A DNA stretch of 64,000 nt, taken from NCBI RefSeq assembly GCF_009683175.1, contig NZ_WKKW01000001.1, positions 310,001 through 374,000 of the forward strand. The letters run 5' to 3'. This DNA comes from Bifidobacterium asteroides. GTDB taxonomy: Bacteria; Actinomycetota; Actinomycetes; Actinomycetales; Bifidobacteriaceae. Within the stretch, counting starts at the first letter, position 1. Every line of letters begins with the position of its first letter. The notes under the pieces are model-generated. The model was given only the letters and a program-made list of their open reading frames with translations. It ran no database searches and was not told the origin of the DNA. The translations under genes and the position numbers were made by a program. This document shows positions 35,593-44,367 of the stretch, piece by piece.

Positions 35593-35632
35593 AGGGACCC
35601 AGGCCGAACTCCCATCTTCAGCCTGGGCCCCT
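35593..35632. terminator. Probable bidirectional terminator between lacI and luxS
   Basis: AGGGACCCAGGC (35593-35604) pairs with GCCTGGGCCCCT (35621-35632), 12 positions with one mismatch and a 16-base loop, in the 58-base gap between two converging genes. T tracts are short. Confidence 0.55.
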
Positions 35633-35642
35633 CTGCCAGCGT

Positions 35643-36125
35643 TCAGACCAGCTTGCGCTCGTAAGGATCGGAGCTGATGCCGGCGGCCACGATGTCGCGG
35701 CTCCACTGCTTGGCCGAGAAGAGCGAATGGTCGCGGTAGTTGCCGCAGGAGGTGATCTCGGTGCCGGGCACGTCGTCCCAGGTGGCCTTTTCGGCGATAA
35801 ACTCCAGCGACTCCTTCAGAGCCTTGGCTACATCCTCGGTCGAATGACGGCCCCAGGCGAGCAGGTGGAAGCCCGTCCGGCAGCCGAAGGGCGAGCAATC
35901 GATATAACCGGGGATGCGCTCGCGCAGGAGCACAGCGATGGTGTGCTCGATGGTATGCAGCCCGGCAGTTGGGATGGCGTTCTGGTTGGGCTGAACCAGG
36001 CGCAGATCATAGTTGGAAATGATGTCTCCCTGAGGGCCCTTCTCCTCGTCGATCAGACGAACGTAGGGCGCCTTGACCTTGGTGTGATCCAGCTGGAAGC
36101 TCTCCACAATAGGTTTGTCAGCCAT
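35643..36125 (-). CDS. luxS: S-ribosylhomocysteine lyase
   Basis: LuxS cleaves S-ribosylhomocysteine to homocysteine and DPD, the autoinducer-2 precursor, in the activated methyl cycle. All active-site residues are present in this 160-residue protein: metal ligands His57 and His61 with Glu60 (HTIEH) and Cys127 (TSCGNY), and the catalytic cysteine Cys82 (FGCRTGF). GGAAAGGAAA precedes the ATG. It lies downstream of recQ on the same strand with a 78-base gap, a neighbourhood typical of bifidobacteria. No SAM or SAH riboswitch was seen ahead of it. Confidence 0.97.
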   Translation of the reverse strand: MADKPIVESFQLDHTKVKAPYVRLIDEEKGPQGDIISNYDLRLVQPNQNAIPTAGLHTIEHTIAVLLRERIPGYIDCSPFGCRTGFHLLAWGRHSTEDVAKALKESLEFIAEKATWDDVPGTEITSCGNYRDHSLFSAKQWSRDIVAAGISSDPYERKLV

Positions 36126-36203
36126 TGTTATTTCCTTTCCTGTCGGGCGCCCGGTATGAAAGGCAACCTTGATGAAGTCATGTATATCTCATGGTAGGCC
36201 GAC

Positions 36204-38207
36204 CTACCTATCAGATCCGGCGGCACCCATGACCACATTCACTGCTTTCCTGGCCGAGAACTCTGAGATGACCCCCATGAACCGGGGTCCATACTGCTCC
36301 AGCTTGTGCTGCCCCACTCCATTGACAGCCAGGAAGGTCGCATCATCGACGGGCCGAAGGCGGCACATATCGCGCAGCGCCTTGTCGGAGAAGACGATAT
36401 AGGGAGGCTTGCCGATCTCGCGGGCTATGCTGGTCCGCAGGTCGCGCAGCTTCTGGAAAAGTTCCTCGTCCTCTGGGCTGGCATCGCTTGCACCGGCCTG
36501 CTCGAGACCGTCATCGTCGAGTGTCGAAGAAGTCCCGCCACCAAAGACCTTGCCTGAAGTACTCGGGCGTTCCGTCCGTTTGATCTCATAATGAAAGTCC
36601 GGACTGACCGTCTGCGCGGCCTTTGGTCCGAAGTGGACCAAAGGCAGCCGTCCTTCGGTGATGTACAGATACCCGTCCGAGGCCATCTGGTTGAGCACGT
36701 CGCGGATTCGTGCCTCTGGAACCTGGGTAAGGGCGCCATAGCTGGGGCACCGATCCAGCCCGCGCCGAAGAAGGTCCTGCGAGCGTGAGCCACGGAGGAT
36801 CTGGGCGATCTTGGCGGAACCGAACCCCTGATGCACGTCATGTACGCATCTGCTGATGGCACGGGCCACATCGCTGACATCGATGGTCGTGAAGGTGCTC
36901 AGACAGTTGGAACAGTTCTGGCAACCACCGCTTCCCGTCTCGGGATGCCCTACTGGTACCGATTTGCCCTTATCGGCCTCAGCAGGAGAAAGACCTGCAG
37001 CAGCCTGGTCCACCTCCTCGCCGAAGTAACGCAGCATATACTGGTGAAGGCAGCCGGTGGTCCTGCAGTAGCCGATCATGACGTTGAGCAGACGCCGGTG
37101 TTCGGCCCTGACGGCTTCAGCCTGCTCACCAGTCAGTCTGTCGTTGCCGTTGTCCATGTCCAGCAGGCGCCTGCGGGTGACGATGTCGCTCTCGTTCCAC
37201 AGCAGGGAGCAACGAGCCGGCTCGCCGTCGCGTCCTGCCCTGCCGGCCTCCTGGTAGTAGGCCTCGATGCTCTCAGGCATGTTGTGATGAATGACATAGC
37301 GCACATTGGACTTGTCGATGCCCATACCGAAGGCATTGGTGGCCACGACCACCTGCACCTTGTCGTTGACGAAGTCCCGTTGCGCCTGTTCCCTGTCCTG
37401 GGCACCCATGCCAGCGTGGTAGCTGACAGCGCCGACACCGGCCTTGATTAGATCATCCGCCAGGGCTTCGGTCTCCTTGCGGGTGGCGCAGTAGACGATG
37501 CCTGAGTCATCGCCATGCTTCAGGGCATACTGGACCACCCAGCGATTCTTGTATTTGCTCTCCAGCTTGATCACGTCGAAGAAAAGGTTGGGCCTGTCGA
37601 ATCCCGTCACCGCGACGTAAGGGTCGTCCAAGCCCAGCATGTATACGATATCGCGCCGGACCTTCTCGGTCGCCGTAGCGGTGAAGGCTGCCACCGTGGG
37701 CCGGTTAGGCAGGGATCTTATGAAGTCGCCGATGCCCAAGTAGGCAGGGCGGAAGTCCTGACCCCACTGGGATACGCAGTGGGCTTCATCCACAGCCAGC
37801 AGGGAGATCCTCGTATGCTGGGCGAATTCTCTGAATCTAGGGGCATCCAGCCGCTCGGGAGCCACATAGAGGATCTTGCTACGTCCCTGGGCGGCCTGAG
37901 CCAGGGCCAGGGACTGCTCATCCATATCCTGGGTCGAATTGACGAACCCGGCCTGAATGCCGGCATCCTCCAACCCGTCCACCTGGTCCTTCATCAGGGA
38001 GACCAAGGGGGAGATAACGATGGTCAGACCGTCCAGAAGAGTGGCAGGAATCTGATAGCAGATGGACTTGCCGGCACCGGTCGGCATAACACCCAGGCAG
38101 TCCCGCCCGTTCAGGATGGCCTTGACCAGATCCTCCTGACCCGGGCGAAAGGACTCATATCCGAAATACTGCTTCAGCGCCTGCCCTGCATCCTGGATGT
38201 CCACCAT
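36204..38207 (-). CDS. recQ: ATP-dependent DNA helicase RecQ
   Basis: A 667-residue RecQ helicase acting in recombination repair. In order: Walker A GVMPTGAGKSICYQIP, motif II LLAVDEAHCVSQWGQDFRPAY (in parts), motif III-IV FTATATEKVRRDI, motif VI YYQEAGRAGRDGEPA. Then the RQC zinc site with GCLHQYMLRYFGE and GGCQNCSNC, and a C-terminal HRDC domain (FQKLRDLRTSIAREIGKPPYIVFSDKAL, in parts). An in-frame extension reaches 38417 but encodes nothing family-like; ATG 38207 with GGGGA upstream gives the normal N-terminus (IQDAGQALKQYFGYESFRPGQ). A 6-bp hairpin (GGTAGG/CCTACC, 36193-36208) overlaps its stop codon. Confidence 0.95.
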   Translation of the reverse strand: MVDIQDAGQALKQYFGYESFRPGQEDLVKAILNGRDCLGVMPTGAGKSICYQIPATLLDGLTIVISPLVSLMKDQVDGLEDAGIQAGFVNSTQDMDEQSLALAQAAQGRSKILYVAPERLDAPRFREFAQHTRISLLAVDEAHCVSQWGQDFRPAYLGIGDFIRSLPNRPTVAAFTATATEKVRRDIVYMLGLDDPYVAVTGFDRPNLFFDVIKLESKYKNRWVVQYALKHGDDSGIVYCATRKETEALADDLIKAGVGAVSYHAGMGAQDREQAQRDFVNDKVQVVVATNAFGMGIDKSNVRYVIHHNMPESIEAYYQEAGRAGRDGEPARCSLLWNESDIVTRRRLLDMDNGNDRLTGEQAEAVRAEHRRLLNVMIGYCRTTGCLHQYMLRYFGEEVDQAAAGLSPAEADKGKSVPVGHPETGSGGCQNCSNCLSTFTTIDVSDVARAISRCVHDVHQGFGSAKIAQILRGSRSQDLLRRGLDRCPSYGALTQVPEARIRDVLNQMASDGYLYITEGRLPLVHFGPKAAQTVSPDFHYEIKRTERPSTSGKVFGGGTSSTLDDDGLEQAGASDASPEDEELFQKLRDLRTSIAREIGKPPYIVFSDKALRDMCRLRPVDDATFLAVNGVGQHKLEQYGPRFMGVISEFSARKAVNVVMGAAGSDR

Positions 38208-38295
38208 GATTCCCCAGTCTATTGCCCCGGCAGGAGTCAAGCAGTGGGCGAACGACCATGTGGTCAATCGTCGCCGGAATGCAGCTATTCTGCTA

Positions 38296-39258
38296 CTAAT
38301 TGAGAATGCTGAACCTTTGGATGGCCGGGAGCTGCCGACGACTGGTGAGCCAGTAGCTGAACAGGATGCATATGGCGGAGAAGACCAGGGTGAAAACCAC
38401 CTGGGGCCAAAGCACATACACGGTGAAGTATCCCCATAGGTCAGTATTCATGAAGGGACTCAAGGTCTTGTACATCCAATGGCCGCGCGCCAGGTTGATC
38501 ATCTGAACCGCCGTCTGCGGCCATCCCCAGAAATTCCAGCCGGAAATCGAATGCCAGAAACCAACACAGATCAACAGCCCTACCAGCAGCAGGCATCCGC
38601 CTTTTAAATCAAGACGGGCAGCGAGGTCACCCAGCACCTGGCCCAGCAGAACGAAGACCACCTGCACCATAAAGATATGCAGCGCCAGAGCCAGCCAACG
38701 GGACGGCTGCTGGACATACGACCGGTTAAAGCATGACAGGCTCCAGGGATCAAAAGTCAGCCTCCAAGGCGAACAGCCCTGTACGAGAAATCTTTGGTAA
38801 CTTTCCGTAAAGGGCATCCATCCGATTTGGCCTAGGCTGCTGATAATCGCGATCACGATCATGAAAGTGGTTGTCGCCAGGGCCATGACCACATTGGAGA
38901 TGATCTGGGTCCATGCGATTGTAGAACGGGTCACAGCGTTGGAGATCAGGGGCCGAAAAGTCGTCAGGGAGCAGACAAGGGCGGTGGCCATGAGTACCAT
39001 CTCGGTGAACAGACCGGTGAATCCAGAGCTCAAGGGGATAAACCCCATAACTCCCAGAGCGAGGACGAGAGCCCAAATCAAAAAGACGATCAGCCTCGGC
39101 ATCACTTGTAAGCGCAGGGCCATCCGGGTCTGCACCGCAGGCGACAGGAAGCTCTTGATTCGAGCCCAGCCTTCAGCAGGTCCAGCACCTAGATCGGGGC
39201 TGTCTGACCCCGGCTTGGCCTTCGTCCCTATCGACTCTGCAACTTGCGTGTTACTCAT
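38296..39258 (-). CDS. ABC-2-like membrane protein of a GntR-linked transporter
   Basis: A 320-residue membrane protein with six to seven helices, beginning after a 50-residue hydrophilic N-terminus (LQVMPRLIVFLIWALVLALGVMGF). I see no named signature, but its position after an ATPase gene with a four-base overlap makes it the permease partner. Such YtrA-type GntR/ATPase/permease sets respond to cell-wall stress or export unknown substrates. The gene ends 88 bases before recQ. Confidence 0.75.
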   Translation of the reverse strand: MSNTQVAESIGTKAKPGSDSPDLGAGPAEGWARIKSFLSPAVQTRMALRLQVMPRLIVFLIWALVLALGVMGFIPLSSGFTGLFTEMVLMATALVCSLTTFRPLISNAVTRSTIAWTQIISNVVMALATTTFMIVIAIISSLGQIGWMPFTESYQRFLVQGCSPWRLTFDPWSLSCFNRSYVQQPSRWLALALHIFMVQVVFVLLGQVLGDLAARLDLKGGCLLLVGLLICVGFWHSISGWNFWGWPQTAVQMINLARGHWMYKTLSPFMNTDLWGYFTVYVLWPQVVFTLVFSAICILFSYWLTSRRQLPAIQRFSILN

Positions 39259-40115
39259 TGTGCCGCACCTTCCGTAATCTGGACGAAGTAGGTCTGCAAG
39301 TCCATGGGGGCGACAATAAGCCCCTTGGGCTGCTCGTCGGGCACCGGACCCTCGAAGCTGACGCGCAGCAGGTCGCCGATGCGCTGCCTGCCCAACAACT
39401 TCGGATCGCCCTGGGCAAGGTAGCCCTCCACATCACGCGGACGGCCAGTGACAGTGGTCCCCAGGGCTGACAGATCATCCACACTGAAAGATCGCAGGAC
39501 CCGCCCCTGGTCGATGATCGTGGCGCGGGAGATGAGCTGGCTGACCTCGTTGAGGATATGGGTGGCGATGATCATGGTCGGCCCGCGACGCTGATAGGCC
39601 TCCAGAACGCAGGAGTAGATCCTCTCCCTGGCCGCCGCATCCATTCCTGTCGTCGGTTCATCCAGAATGAGATAATCCACAGGCAGGCAGAGTCCGATGA
39701 CATCCTTGACCACCTGACGCTGCCCCATGGAAAGGGAGGCAAAGGTGTCAGTGGGCCTCAATGCGAAGCTCCTAAGAATACCCTCAGCCAAGTGCCAGTC
39801 GAAACCGCCGTAAAACCCCTCAGCCATGGCAAATGCTTGTCTAATGTGCCGTCGGGATGGATAGGGCCAGGTTTCGTTGACCAGGGCCACGCGGCGAGCG
39901 ATTCTTGAGTCGTTGACCAGATCGCTTCCATCCAGGTGGATCAGCCCCTGGTCAGGAAGTGCCCTGCCCGTCATCAGATTGCACAGGGTGGACTTGCCGG
40001 CCCCGTTCCGCCCGAAGAGTCCATATATATTGCCGGGCTCAAAGCAGAGTGATATCTCATCCAGGGCCTTCAGCTTTCCGTACGATTTGTCCACCTTGGA
40101 AACTGTCAGACTCAT
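39255..40115 (-). CDS. ABC transporter ATPase of a GntR-linked operon
   Basis: A 286-residue ABC ATPase of the export-type class. Walker A is GLFGRNGAGKSTLCNLM, signature FASLSMGQRQVVK (lacking the first G of LSGGQ, reading LSMGQ), Walker B YLILDEPTTGMDAAAR and the switch histidine in IIATHIL. The C-terminal 80 residues are not typical of the core and may contact the permease. Both ends overlap their neighbours by four bases, so the three proteins are made together. Confidence 0.9.
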   Translation of the reverse strand: MSLTVSKVDKSYGKLKALDEISLCFEPGNIYGLFGRNGAGKSTLCNLMTGRALPDQGLIHLDGSDLVNDSRIARRVALVNETWPYPSRRHIRQAFAMAEGFYGGFDWHLAEGILRSFALRPTDTFASLSMGQRQVVKDVIGLCLPVDYLILDEPTTGMDAAARERIYSCVLEAYQRRGPTMIIATHILNEVSQLISRATIIDQGRVLRSFSVDDLSALGTTVTGRPRDVEGYLAQGDPKLLGRQRIGDLLRVSFEGPVPDEQPKGLIVAPMDLQTYFVQITEGAAQ

Positions 40116-40477
40116 TGGTAGACCCTTTCTATGATGGCGTCCAGGTCCTCACGGGATACGTCCAGAGCCTTGGCTTCTTCGACCAGATCCTGGAACCTTC
40201 CGTTCAGGAGTTCCCTCCTGCGACGCTCACGAACACTCCGGCCCGCACCGGCAGCGACAAACATGCCCAGTCCCCGCCGTTTCTCCAGAAGGCCCCTGTC
40301 GACCAGTAGGTTCATACCCTTGAGAACGGTGGCCGGGTTGATCTGGTAGGCGGTGGAGATTTCCGTGGTGCTGGGAATCCTTTCACCGTCGGCGACCAGA
40401 CCCTCGGCTATGGCTTCGGCCAACCGGTCCGCCACCTTCACGAAAACGGGCCGACCATCCGGTATTTCGATCGCCAT
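40112..40477 (-). CDS. GntR-family (YtrA subfamily) repressor
   Basis: A 121-residue short GntR regulator. The winged helix is clear: VFVKVADRLAEAIAEGLVADGERIPSTTEISTAYQINPATVLKGMNLLVDRGLLEKRRGLGMFVAAGA (given here in spans: residues 10-78). The short C-terminal dimerisation tail (about 40 residues, LNGRFQDLVEEAKALDV) places it in the YtrA subfamily, which usually represses the ABC operon it heads. It is the first gene of the operon, and a perfect 20-bp palindrome lies 66 bases upstream. Confidence 0.92.
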   Translation of the reverse strand: MAIEIPDGRPVFVKVADRLAEAIAEGLVADGERIPSTTEISTAYQINPATVLKGMNLLVDRGLLEKRRGLGMFVAAGAGRSVRERRRRELLNGRFQDLVEEAKALDVSREDLDAIIERVYQ

Positions 40478-40542
40478 CGTTTGACCGCCTTGTCTGCCTT
40501 GATTCGGAGCGTCGAATTAGAACCTTTACAACTGCTTACTAC

Positions 40543-40562
40543 TTAGTTACTTAAGTAACTAA
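40543..40562. promoter_or_regulatory. Perfect 20-bp palindrome, candidate GntR operator
   Basis: TTAGTTACTT followed directly by its reverse complement (40543-40562) has no spacer. It sits in an AT-rich stretch 66 bases before the GntR start, where the operon promoter should lie. A ten-base arm is long enough for a dimeric winged-helix repressor, which supports autoregulation. Confidence 0.65.
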
Positions 40563-40687
40563 CCAACAGTCTACGATTCGTTCTCCTAACCGTCAAATCA
40601 GATATAGTCCTCACCCGCCCGATTGCTCTGCGCATATGCTCCCGCCGCCCACCTTCATCCCGGCTAGGACGGGCATATCCTCATGTA

Positions 40688-40719
40688 ATTCCGCTTGCCG
40701 GAATGCCGGATGAATCCGG
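40688..40719 (-). terminator. Tandem small hairpins after the oligopeptide operon
   Basis: ATTCCG/CGGAAT (40688-40704, five-base loop) and CCGGAT/ATCCGG (40706-40719) stand immediately after the stop of the last oligopeptide transporter gene. T tracts are absent, so termination is likely but unproven. The rest of the 40478-40722 gap holds the GntR promoter region. Confidence 0.4.
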
Positions 40720-40722
40720 TAC

Positions 40723-41571
40723 CTACAGGGTCGCAGCTGCCAGTAACTGCCGGGTATAGGACTGCTTGGGATGATTGAGAATGGCGTTCACTGGCCCCTC
40801 CTCCACCACCTTACCCCGGACGAGCACCATGACCCTGTCCGCGATGTGCTGGACAACGCCCAGATCATGGGAGATGATGATCATGGACATGCCATTTGAC
40901 GGCTCGGCCTGCTGCCTGGACCGGGCCATGATGGATTGAAATGTATGGAGAATCCCTACGCGCGCCGAGACGTCGACGGCGCTCATAGGCTCATCAGCCA
41001 AGAGTATCCGGGGCTTGACAATCAGAGCCCGGGCTATGGCCGCCCGCTGGGCCTGGCCTCCGGACAGATCCGAGGGATAGGCCGTCATGAGCCTGTCGGG
41101 GTCAAGCTGAACCGCTGACAAGACCTTGGCCACCTGATCGGCAAGACCCGTCCCGTCCTGACGACGATGCCATAGGTGTCCGCTCCCCCTGCGCCCGGCA
41201 GCCAGAAGGGGTTCGGCGACTGACCGGCCGATGGTCCACCGGGGATCCAAAGAGGCAAAGGGGTTCTGGAAGACCAGGGCGGAATCTCGGGCAAGCGACT
41301 TGGCGGCCGCAGAACCACGCAGAACAGGACTGCCCTGATACGCCACCTGCCCGGCATCAGGCCTCAACTGACCCAGGAGCAGACGGGAAAGCGTGGTTTT
41401 CCCTGAACCAGACTCCCCTATGATTGCCAGGCACTCCCCCGGCAGGAGTGAGACATCGATTCCGTCAACTGCAGCCTTTAAAGCCGTGCCGCTGCCAGTG
41501 GAGGCATAGACCTTGGTCAGGCCCTTCCCGATCAGGATCGGATCGGTATGTGCAACGTCAGTATTCCCCAT
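40723..41571 (-). CDS. Oligopeptide ABC transporter ATPase (DppF/OppF type)
   Basis: A 282-residue ATPase. Walker A is IGESGSGKTTLSRLLLG, the signature is PSDLSGGQAQRAAIARALI, Walker B is RILLADEPMSAVDVSARV and the switch His is in MIIISHDLGVV. The C-terminal RVMVLVRGKVVEEGPVNAILNHPKQSYTRQLLAA (in parts) is the oligopeptide-family tail. ATG 41571 is preferred since GGAGG lies 5 bases before; it overlaps the previous ATPase by 14 bases. It pairs with the DppD-type ATPase to drive the transporter. Confidence 0.93.
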   Translation of the reverse strand: MGNTDVAHTDPILIGKGLTKVYASTGSGTALKAAVDGIDVSLLPGECLAIIGESGSGKTTLSRLLLGQLRPDAGQVAYQGSPVLRGSAAAKSLARDSALVFQNPFASLDPRWTIGRSVAEPLLAAGRRGSGHLWHRRQDGTGLADQVAKVLSAVQLDPDRLMTAYPSDLSGGQAQRAAIARALIVKPRILLADEPMSAVDVSARVGILHTFQSIMARSRQQAEPSNGMSMIIISHDLGVVQHIADRVMVLVRGKVVEEGPVNAILNHPKQSYTRQLLAAATL

Positions 41572-42352
41572 GCTTGCCTCCATCTGCGCGCAGCGTCAGC
41601 TCTCTGGCCGCCCTCACCAGGGTCCTGCCCTGTGGACTGGATGGGCTGTGCAGAATGCTCTGCGTCTGCCCGCTTTCCACCACTCGCCCTGCATCAAGGA
41701 TGTAGCAGTAATCGGCAACCCTGGCGAGGACCGAGAAATCATGGGTAATGAACAGCAGGGAGGCCCCGCTTTGGTCGACCAGGGAGACCAGCAGATCCAC
41801 GATCTGCCGCTGGGTGATGGCATCCAGGGCTGTGGTCGGCTCGTCTGCCAGTATCAGTCTGGGCTTGGTGACGAGGGCCGTGGCTATAGCCGCCCGCTGC
41901 TGCTGACCCCCGGACAGCTCATGCGGATAGGAGCCAGCCAGATCCGCATCCAACCCGACCTGTTGCAATATCTCCATGACCCGTCTGCGCCTTTCTTGGG
42001 CGCTCAGGCGATAGTGGCGGCGAAGAGGGAGCTCCACCTGGTCGTAAATCTTCTTTACCGGGTTCAGAGCTGTAGAAGGATTCTGAAAGACCATGCCCAT
42101 CCGGGAACCGCGCAGATCCGCCAGGGACCGGTCATCGGAACCGAGAATCTGAAGCCCGTCAACCAGAATGGATCCCGAAAGGGAGGCCGTCAGTGGTGCG
42201 GTGCCAAGAACGCTGCGGGCAATCATCGACTTTCCGGAGCCTGAGGAGCCGATCAGGCCGACCCGTTGTCCATCCGCCACCCTGAGGTTCACCCTGTCAA
42301 GAATGGTGCGTCCATTGATGGATAGGCTCAGGCCGTCAATATTTAGCGACAT
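41558..42352 (-). CDS. Oligopeptide ABC transporter ATPase (DppD/OppD type)
   Basis: A 264-residue ATPase: Walker A LIGSSGSGKSMIARSVLG, signature [18 protein letters not shown], Walker B LILADEPTTALDAITQRQI, switch His FITHDFSVLA. Two ATGs stand in tandem at 42355 and 42352; the second is chosen since it gives 5 bases after GGAGG, the first only 2. It overlaps the upstream permease by 17 bases, so synthesis is coupled. It is a little shorter than typical DppD, which carries a C-terminal Fe-S motif; no such cysteines are seen. Confidence 0.92.
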   Translation of the reverse strand: MSLNIDGLSLSINGRTILDRVNLRVADGQRVGLIGSSGSGKSMIARSVLGTAPLTASLSGSILVDGLQILGSDDRSLADLRGSRMGMVFQNPSTALNPVKKIYDQVELPLRRHYRLSAQERRRRVMEILQQVGLDADLAGSYPHELSGGQQQRAAIATALVTKPRLILADEPTTALDAITQRQIVDLLVSLVDQSGASLLFITHDFSVLARVADYCYILDAGRVVESGQTQSILHSPSSPQGRTLVRAARELTLRADGGKHGEY

Positions 42353-43388
42353 CATTGCCTCCCTCGCCTGCGTACATCGCATTCTCGACAAGATGATCGG
42401 AATCATCTAATTGCGCAGAAACTGCCTGAGGCGCAGGTTGAAGAGCCGACCGTCCGGCGGCAGCCACGGCGGCCCTGAGCCCGGGGTTGGTGACCGGATC
42501 GATGGCATCACGCAGGGCATCACCGAACAGGTTCAGCGCCACCACCACCATGGTGACCACCAGGCCGGGCCAGAGCACGGTCAGCGGAAAGACGTTGATG
42601 AACTTGACCGAGGTGGTCAGCGAGTGCCCCCAGGAGGGCAGGCCGGAGGGGACGCCAACCCCCAGGTAGGTCAACCCTGCTTCAGCCAGAACGGAGGTCC
42701 CCGCCGACATGGAAAGCTGCACGCACAGGACCGGAATGACATTGGGCACCAGGTGCGTGCAGAAAATTCTGAAGGACCCGACCCCGCTGTGCCGGGCGGA
42801 TTGCACATAGTCCGATTCCGCCGCCAGGAGCGCCTGGGGCCTTACAATCCGGGCCAGGTTGAGTCCGTAGCCGAATCCGCAGGCCACGACGACCACGGCG
42901 ATGCTGGGTCCCAGGGGGACAGCCAGGATCAGAGCCAGCAACACTGTAGGCAGAGAGATCAGAGCATCGACCAGGACTACGACCACCTGCGATACTCCAG
43001 AGCGGCGCGAGACCATGGCCATGACCAGAAGGAGTCCCAATACGCCCGACAGGAGGACCGCCAGAAGACTGATGGCCAGGTTGGTGGCCGACCCCGCCAT
43101 CAGCCAGGAGAGGATGTCTGCCCCGGTGCCGTCCGTTCCCAGAAGGTGGTCGCGGCTGGGGGCCTGCCAGATCCGGTATCCGTCGGTGGTCCAGATAGGG
43201 ACCGGGGTCCAGAACCTGGAGACCAGGGAGAACAGGATCCACATGACCAGAACAATCAGCGAGTATCGCTCCGAAGCCTTGCGCCACATGCTGGCCAGCA
43301 CCACCCGCATCCGTCCGAGGAATCCCAGTCGGCCGGGGAAGGCGGCCCGCGATCCCCGGCGGGGCCTGTCAGTATGCTCCCAACTCAT
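42336..43388 (-). CDS. Oligopeptide ABC transporter permease (DppC type)
   Basis: A 350-residue permease. After a 40-residue cytoplasmic tail comes the first helix (YSLIVLVMWILFSLVSRFW), then HLLGTDGTGADILSWLMAGS, the family mark of DppC/OppC, followed by five more helices. The segment ESDYVQSARHSGVGSFRIFCTHLVPNVIPVL (in parts) is the EAA-like loop. Its start overlaps the DppB stop by one base (TGATG). The C-terminal 55 residues extend past the last helix. Confidence 0.93.
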   Translation of the reverse strand: MSWEHTDRPRRGSRAAFPGRLGFLGRMRVVLASMWRKASERYSLIVLVMWILFSLVSRFWTPVPIWTTDGYRIWQAPSRDHLLGTDGTGADILSWLMAGSATNLAISLLAVLLSGVLGLLLVMAMVSRRSGVSQVVVVLVDALISLPTVLLALILAVPLGPSIAVVVVACGFGYGLNLARIVRPQALLAAESDYVQSARHSGVGSFRIFCTHLVPNVIPVLCVQLSMSAGTSVLAEAGLTYLGVGVPSGLPSWGHSLTTSVKFINVFPLTVLWPGLVVTMVVVALNLFGDALRDAIDPVTNPGLRAAVAAAGRSALQPAPQAVSAQLDDSDHLVENAMYAGEGGNDVAKY

Positions 43389-44365
43389 CAGTCAGCCACC
43401 TCCTGCCTGGCCGCACCTCGAAAACGCGGATCGATCAGCTTATGGGTAACGTCCACCAGCAGTCCCAGGAAGAGGAAGAAGGCCGCCAGAAGAAGCAGCT
43501 CGGACTGAACAGCCGGAAGATCCCGGTTGCCCACATCGGTGATCAGCATGGAGCCCAGGCCCGGTAGGGCGAACAGGTTCTCGCTGACCATGACCCCGGT
43601 GATCATCTCGGCCATGGTCAGCCCGACCACCGAGACCAGCTGGGGGGAAGCCAGCCGCAGACCGATGCGCAGGGCGGCCTGGGTCCGGGTCATCCCGCAG
43701 GCCATGCCCATGTCCACATACCCGGAAGAGAGCATGTCGCCCAGGAGGGAACGGGTGTATCGCATGATGCCGGCGCCCACGATGATGCCGGTGGACAGAG
43801 CAGGCAGAATCAAAGCCGCCAGGGCCTGGCCCGGCTGAGCCCAGCCGAGAGTAGGAAAGCCCTGGGAGGGCAGCAGACCAATCAGCCCACTGCCCTTGGC
43901 GAAGAGCATGATCAGCAGCAGTCCTGACCAGAGGGCCGGTACGGATCCGCCCACGATGGCTGCCATGTGGCTGAAGGACTGCATCCGAGGCGAGCGTGCC
44001 AGAGCTGCCGCACAACCCAGGGGTATGCCCAGCAGCAGGGCCACGCCCAGTCCCAAAAGAATCAAAGGGAAGGTGATCTGGGCCCGGATGCCCACCTGAG
44101 AGGCGATGGAACGGTTGGTCAGAATGGACCTGCCCAGGTCCCCTTTGAGGAAATCGCTGATCCAATCCAGATACTGCCGGGGATAGGAGCGATCCAGTCC
44201 CATCTGCCGACGTAGCCGGTCGACACGCTCAGGCGGGGCATCCAGCCCGGCCATGACGGCGGCCACGTCACCGGGCAGGATGCGCAGTGCCAGGAAGATC
44301 AGCAGGGAGATGCCCATCAGTGCCAAGACGAAGAGCACCAGACGGCGCATCAGGAATCTGGCCAT
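43388..44365 (-). CDS. Oligopeptide ABC transporter permease (DppB type)
   Basis: A 325-residue permease with six helices. The N-terminus MARFLMRRLVLFVLALMGISLLIFL is the DppB/OppB mark, followed by RLRRQMGLDRSYPRQYLDWISDFLKGDLGRS. The EAA-like loop lies at GYVDMGMACGMTRTQAALRIGLR. ATG 44365 is chosen over an upstream GTG at 44371; it lies two bases after the binding-protein stop, with GGGGGTG as ribosome site. Confidence 0.93.
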   Translation of the reverse strand: MARFLMRRLVLFVLALMGISLLIFLALRILPGDVAAVMAGLDAPPERVDRLRRQMGLDRSYPRQYLDWISDFLKGDLGRSILTNRSIASQVGIRAQITFPLILLGLGVALLLGIPLGCAAALARSPRMQSFSHMAAIVGGSVPALWSGLLLIMLFAKGSGLIGLLPSQGFPTLGWAQPGQALAALILPALSTGIIVGAGIMRYTRSLLGDMLSSGYVDMGMACGMTRTQAALRIGLRLASPQLVSVVGLTMAEMITGVMVSENLFALPGLGSMLITDVGNRDLPAVQSELLLLAAFFLFLGLLVDVTHKLIDPRFRGAARQEVAD

Positions 44366-44367
44366 GG

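Noticed and set aside
36126-36203. SAM/SAH riboswitch ahead of luxS
   Set aside because: Only 78 bases separate recQ and luxS, too short for known classes with the needed stems; only a small 6-bp hairpin overlapping the recQ stop is present.
42411-43508. 365-codon open frame on the + strand opposite the DppC-type permease
   Set aside because: The product is full of Gly, His, Gln and Asp with no hydrophobic core, as expected of the antisense of membrane protein genes.
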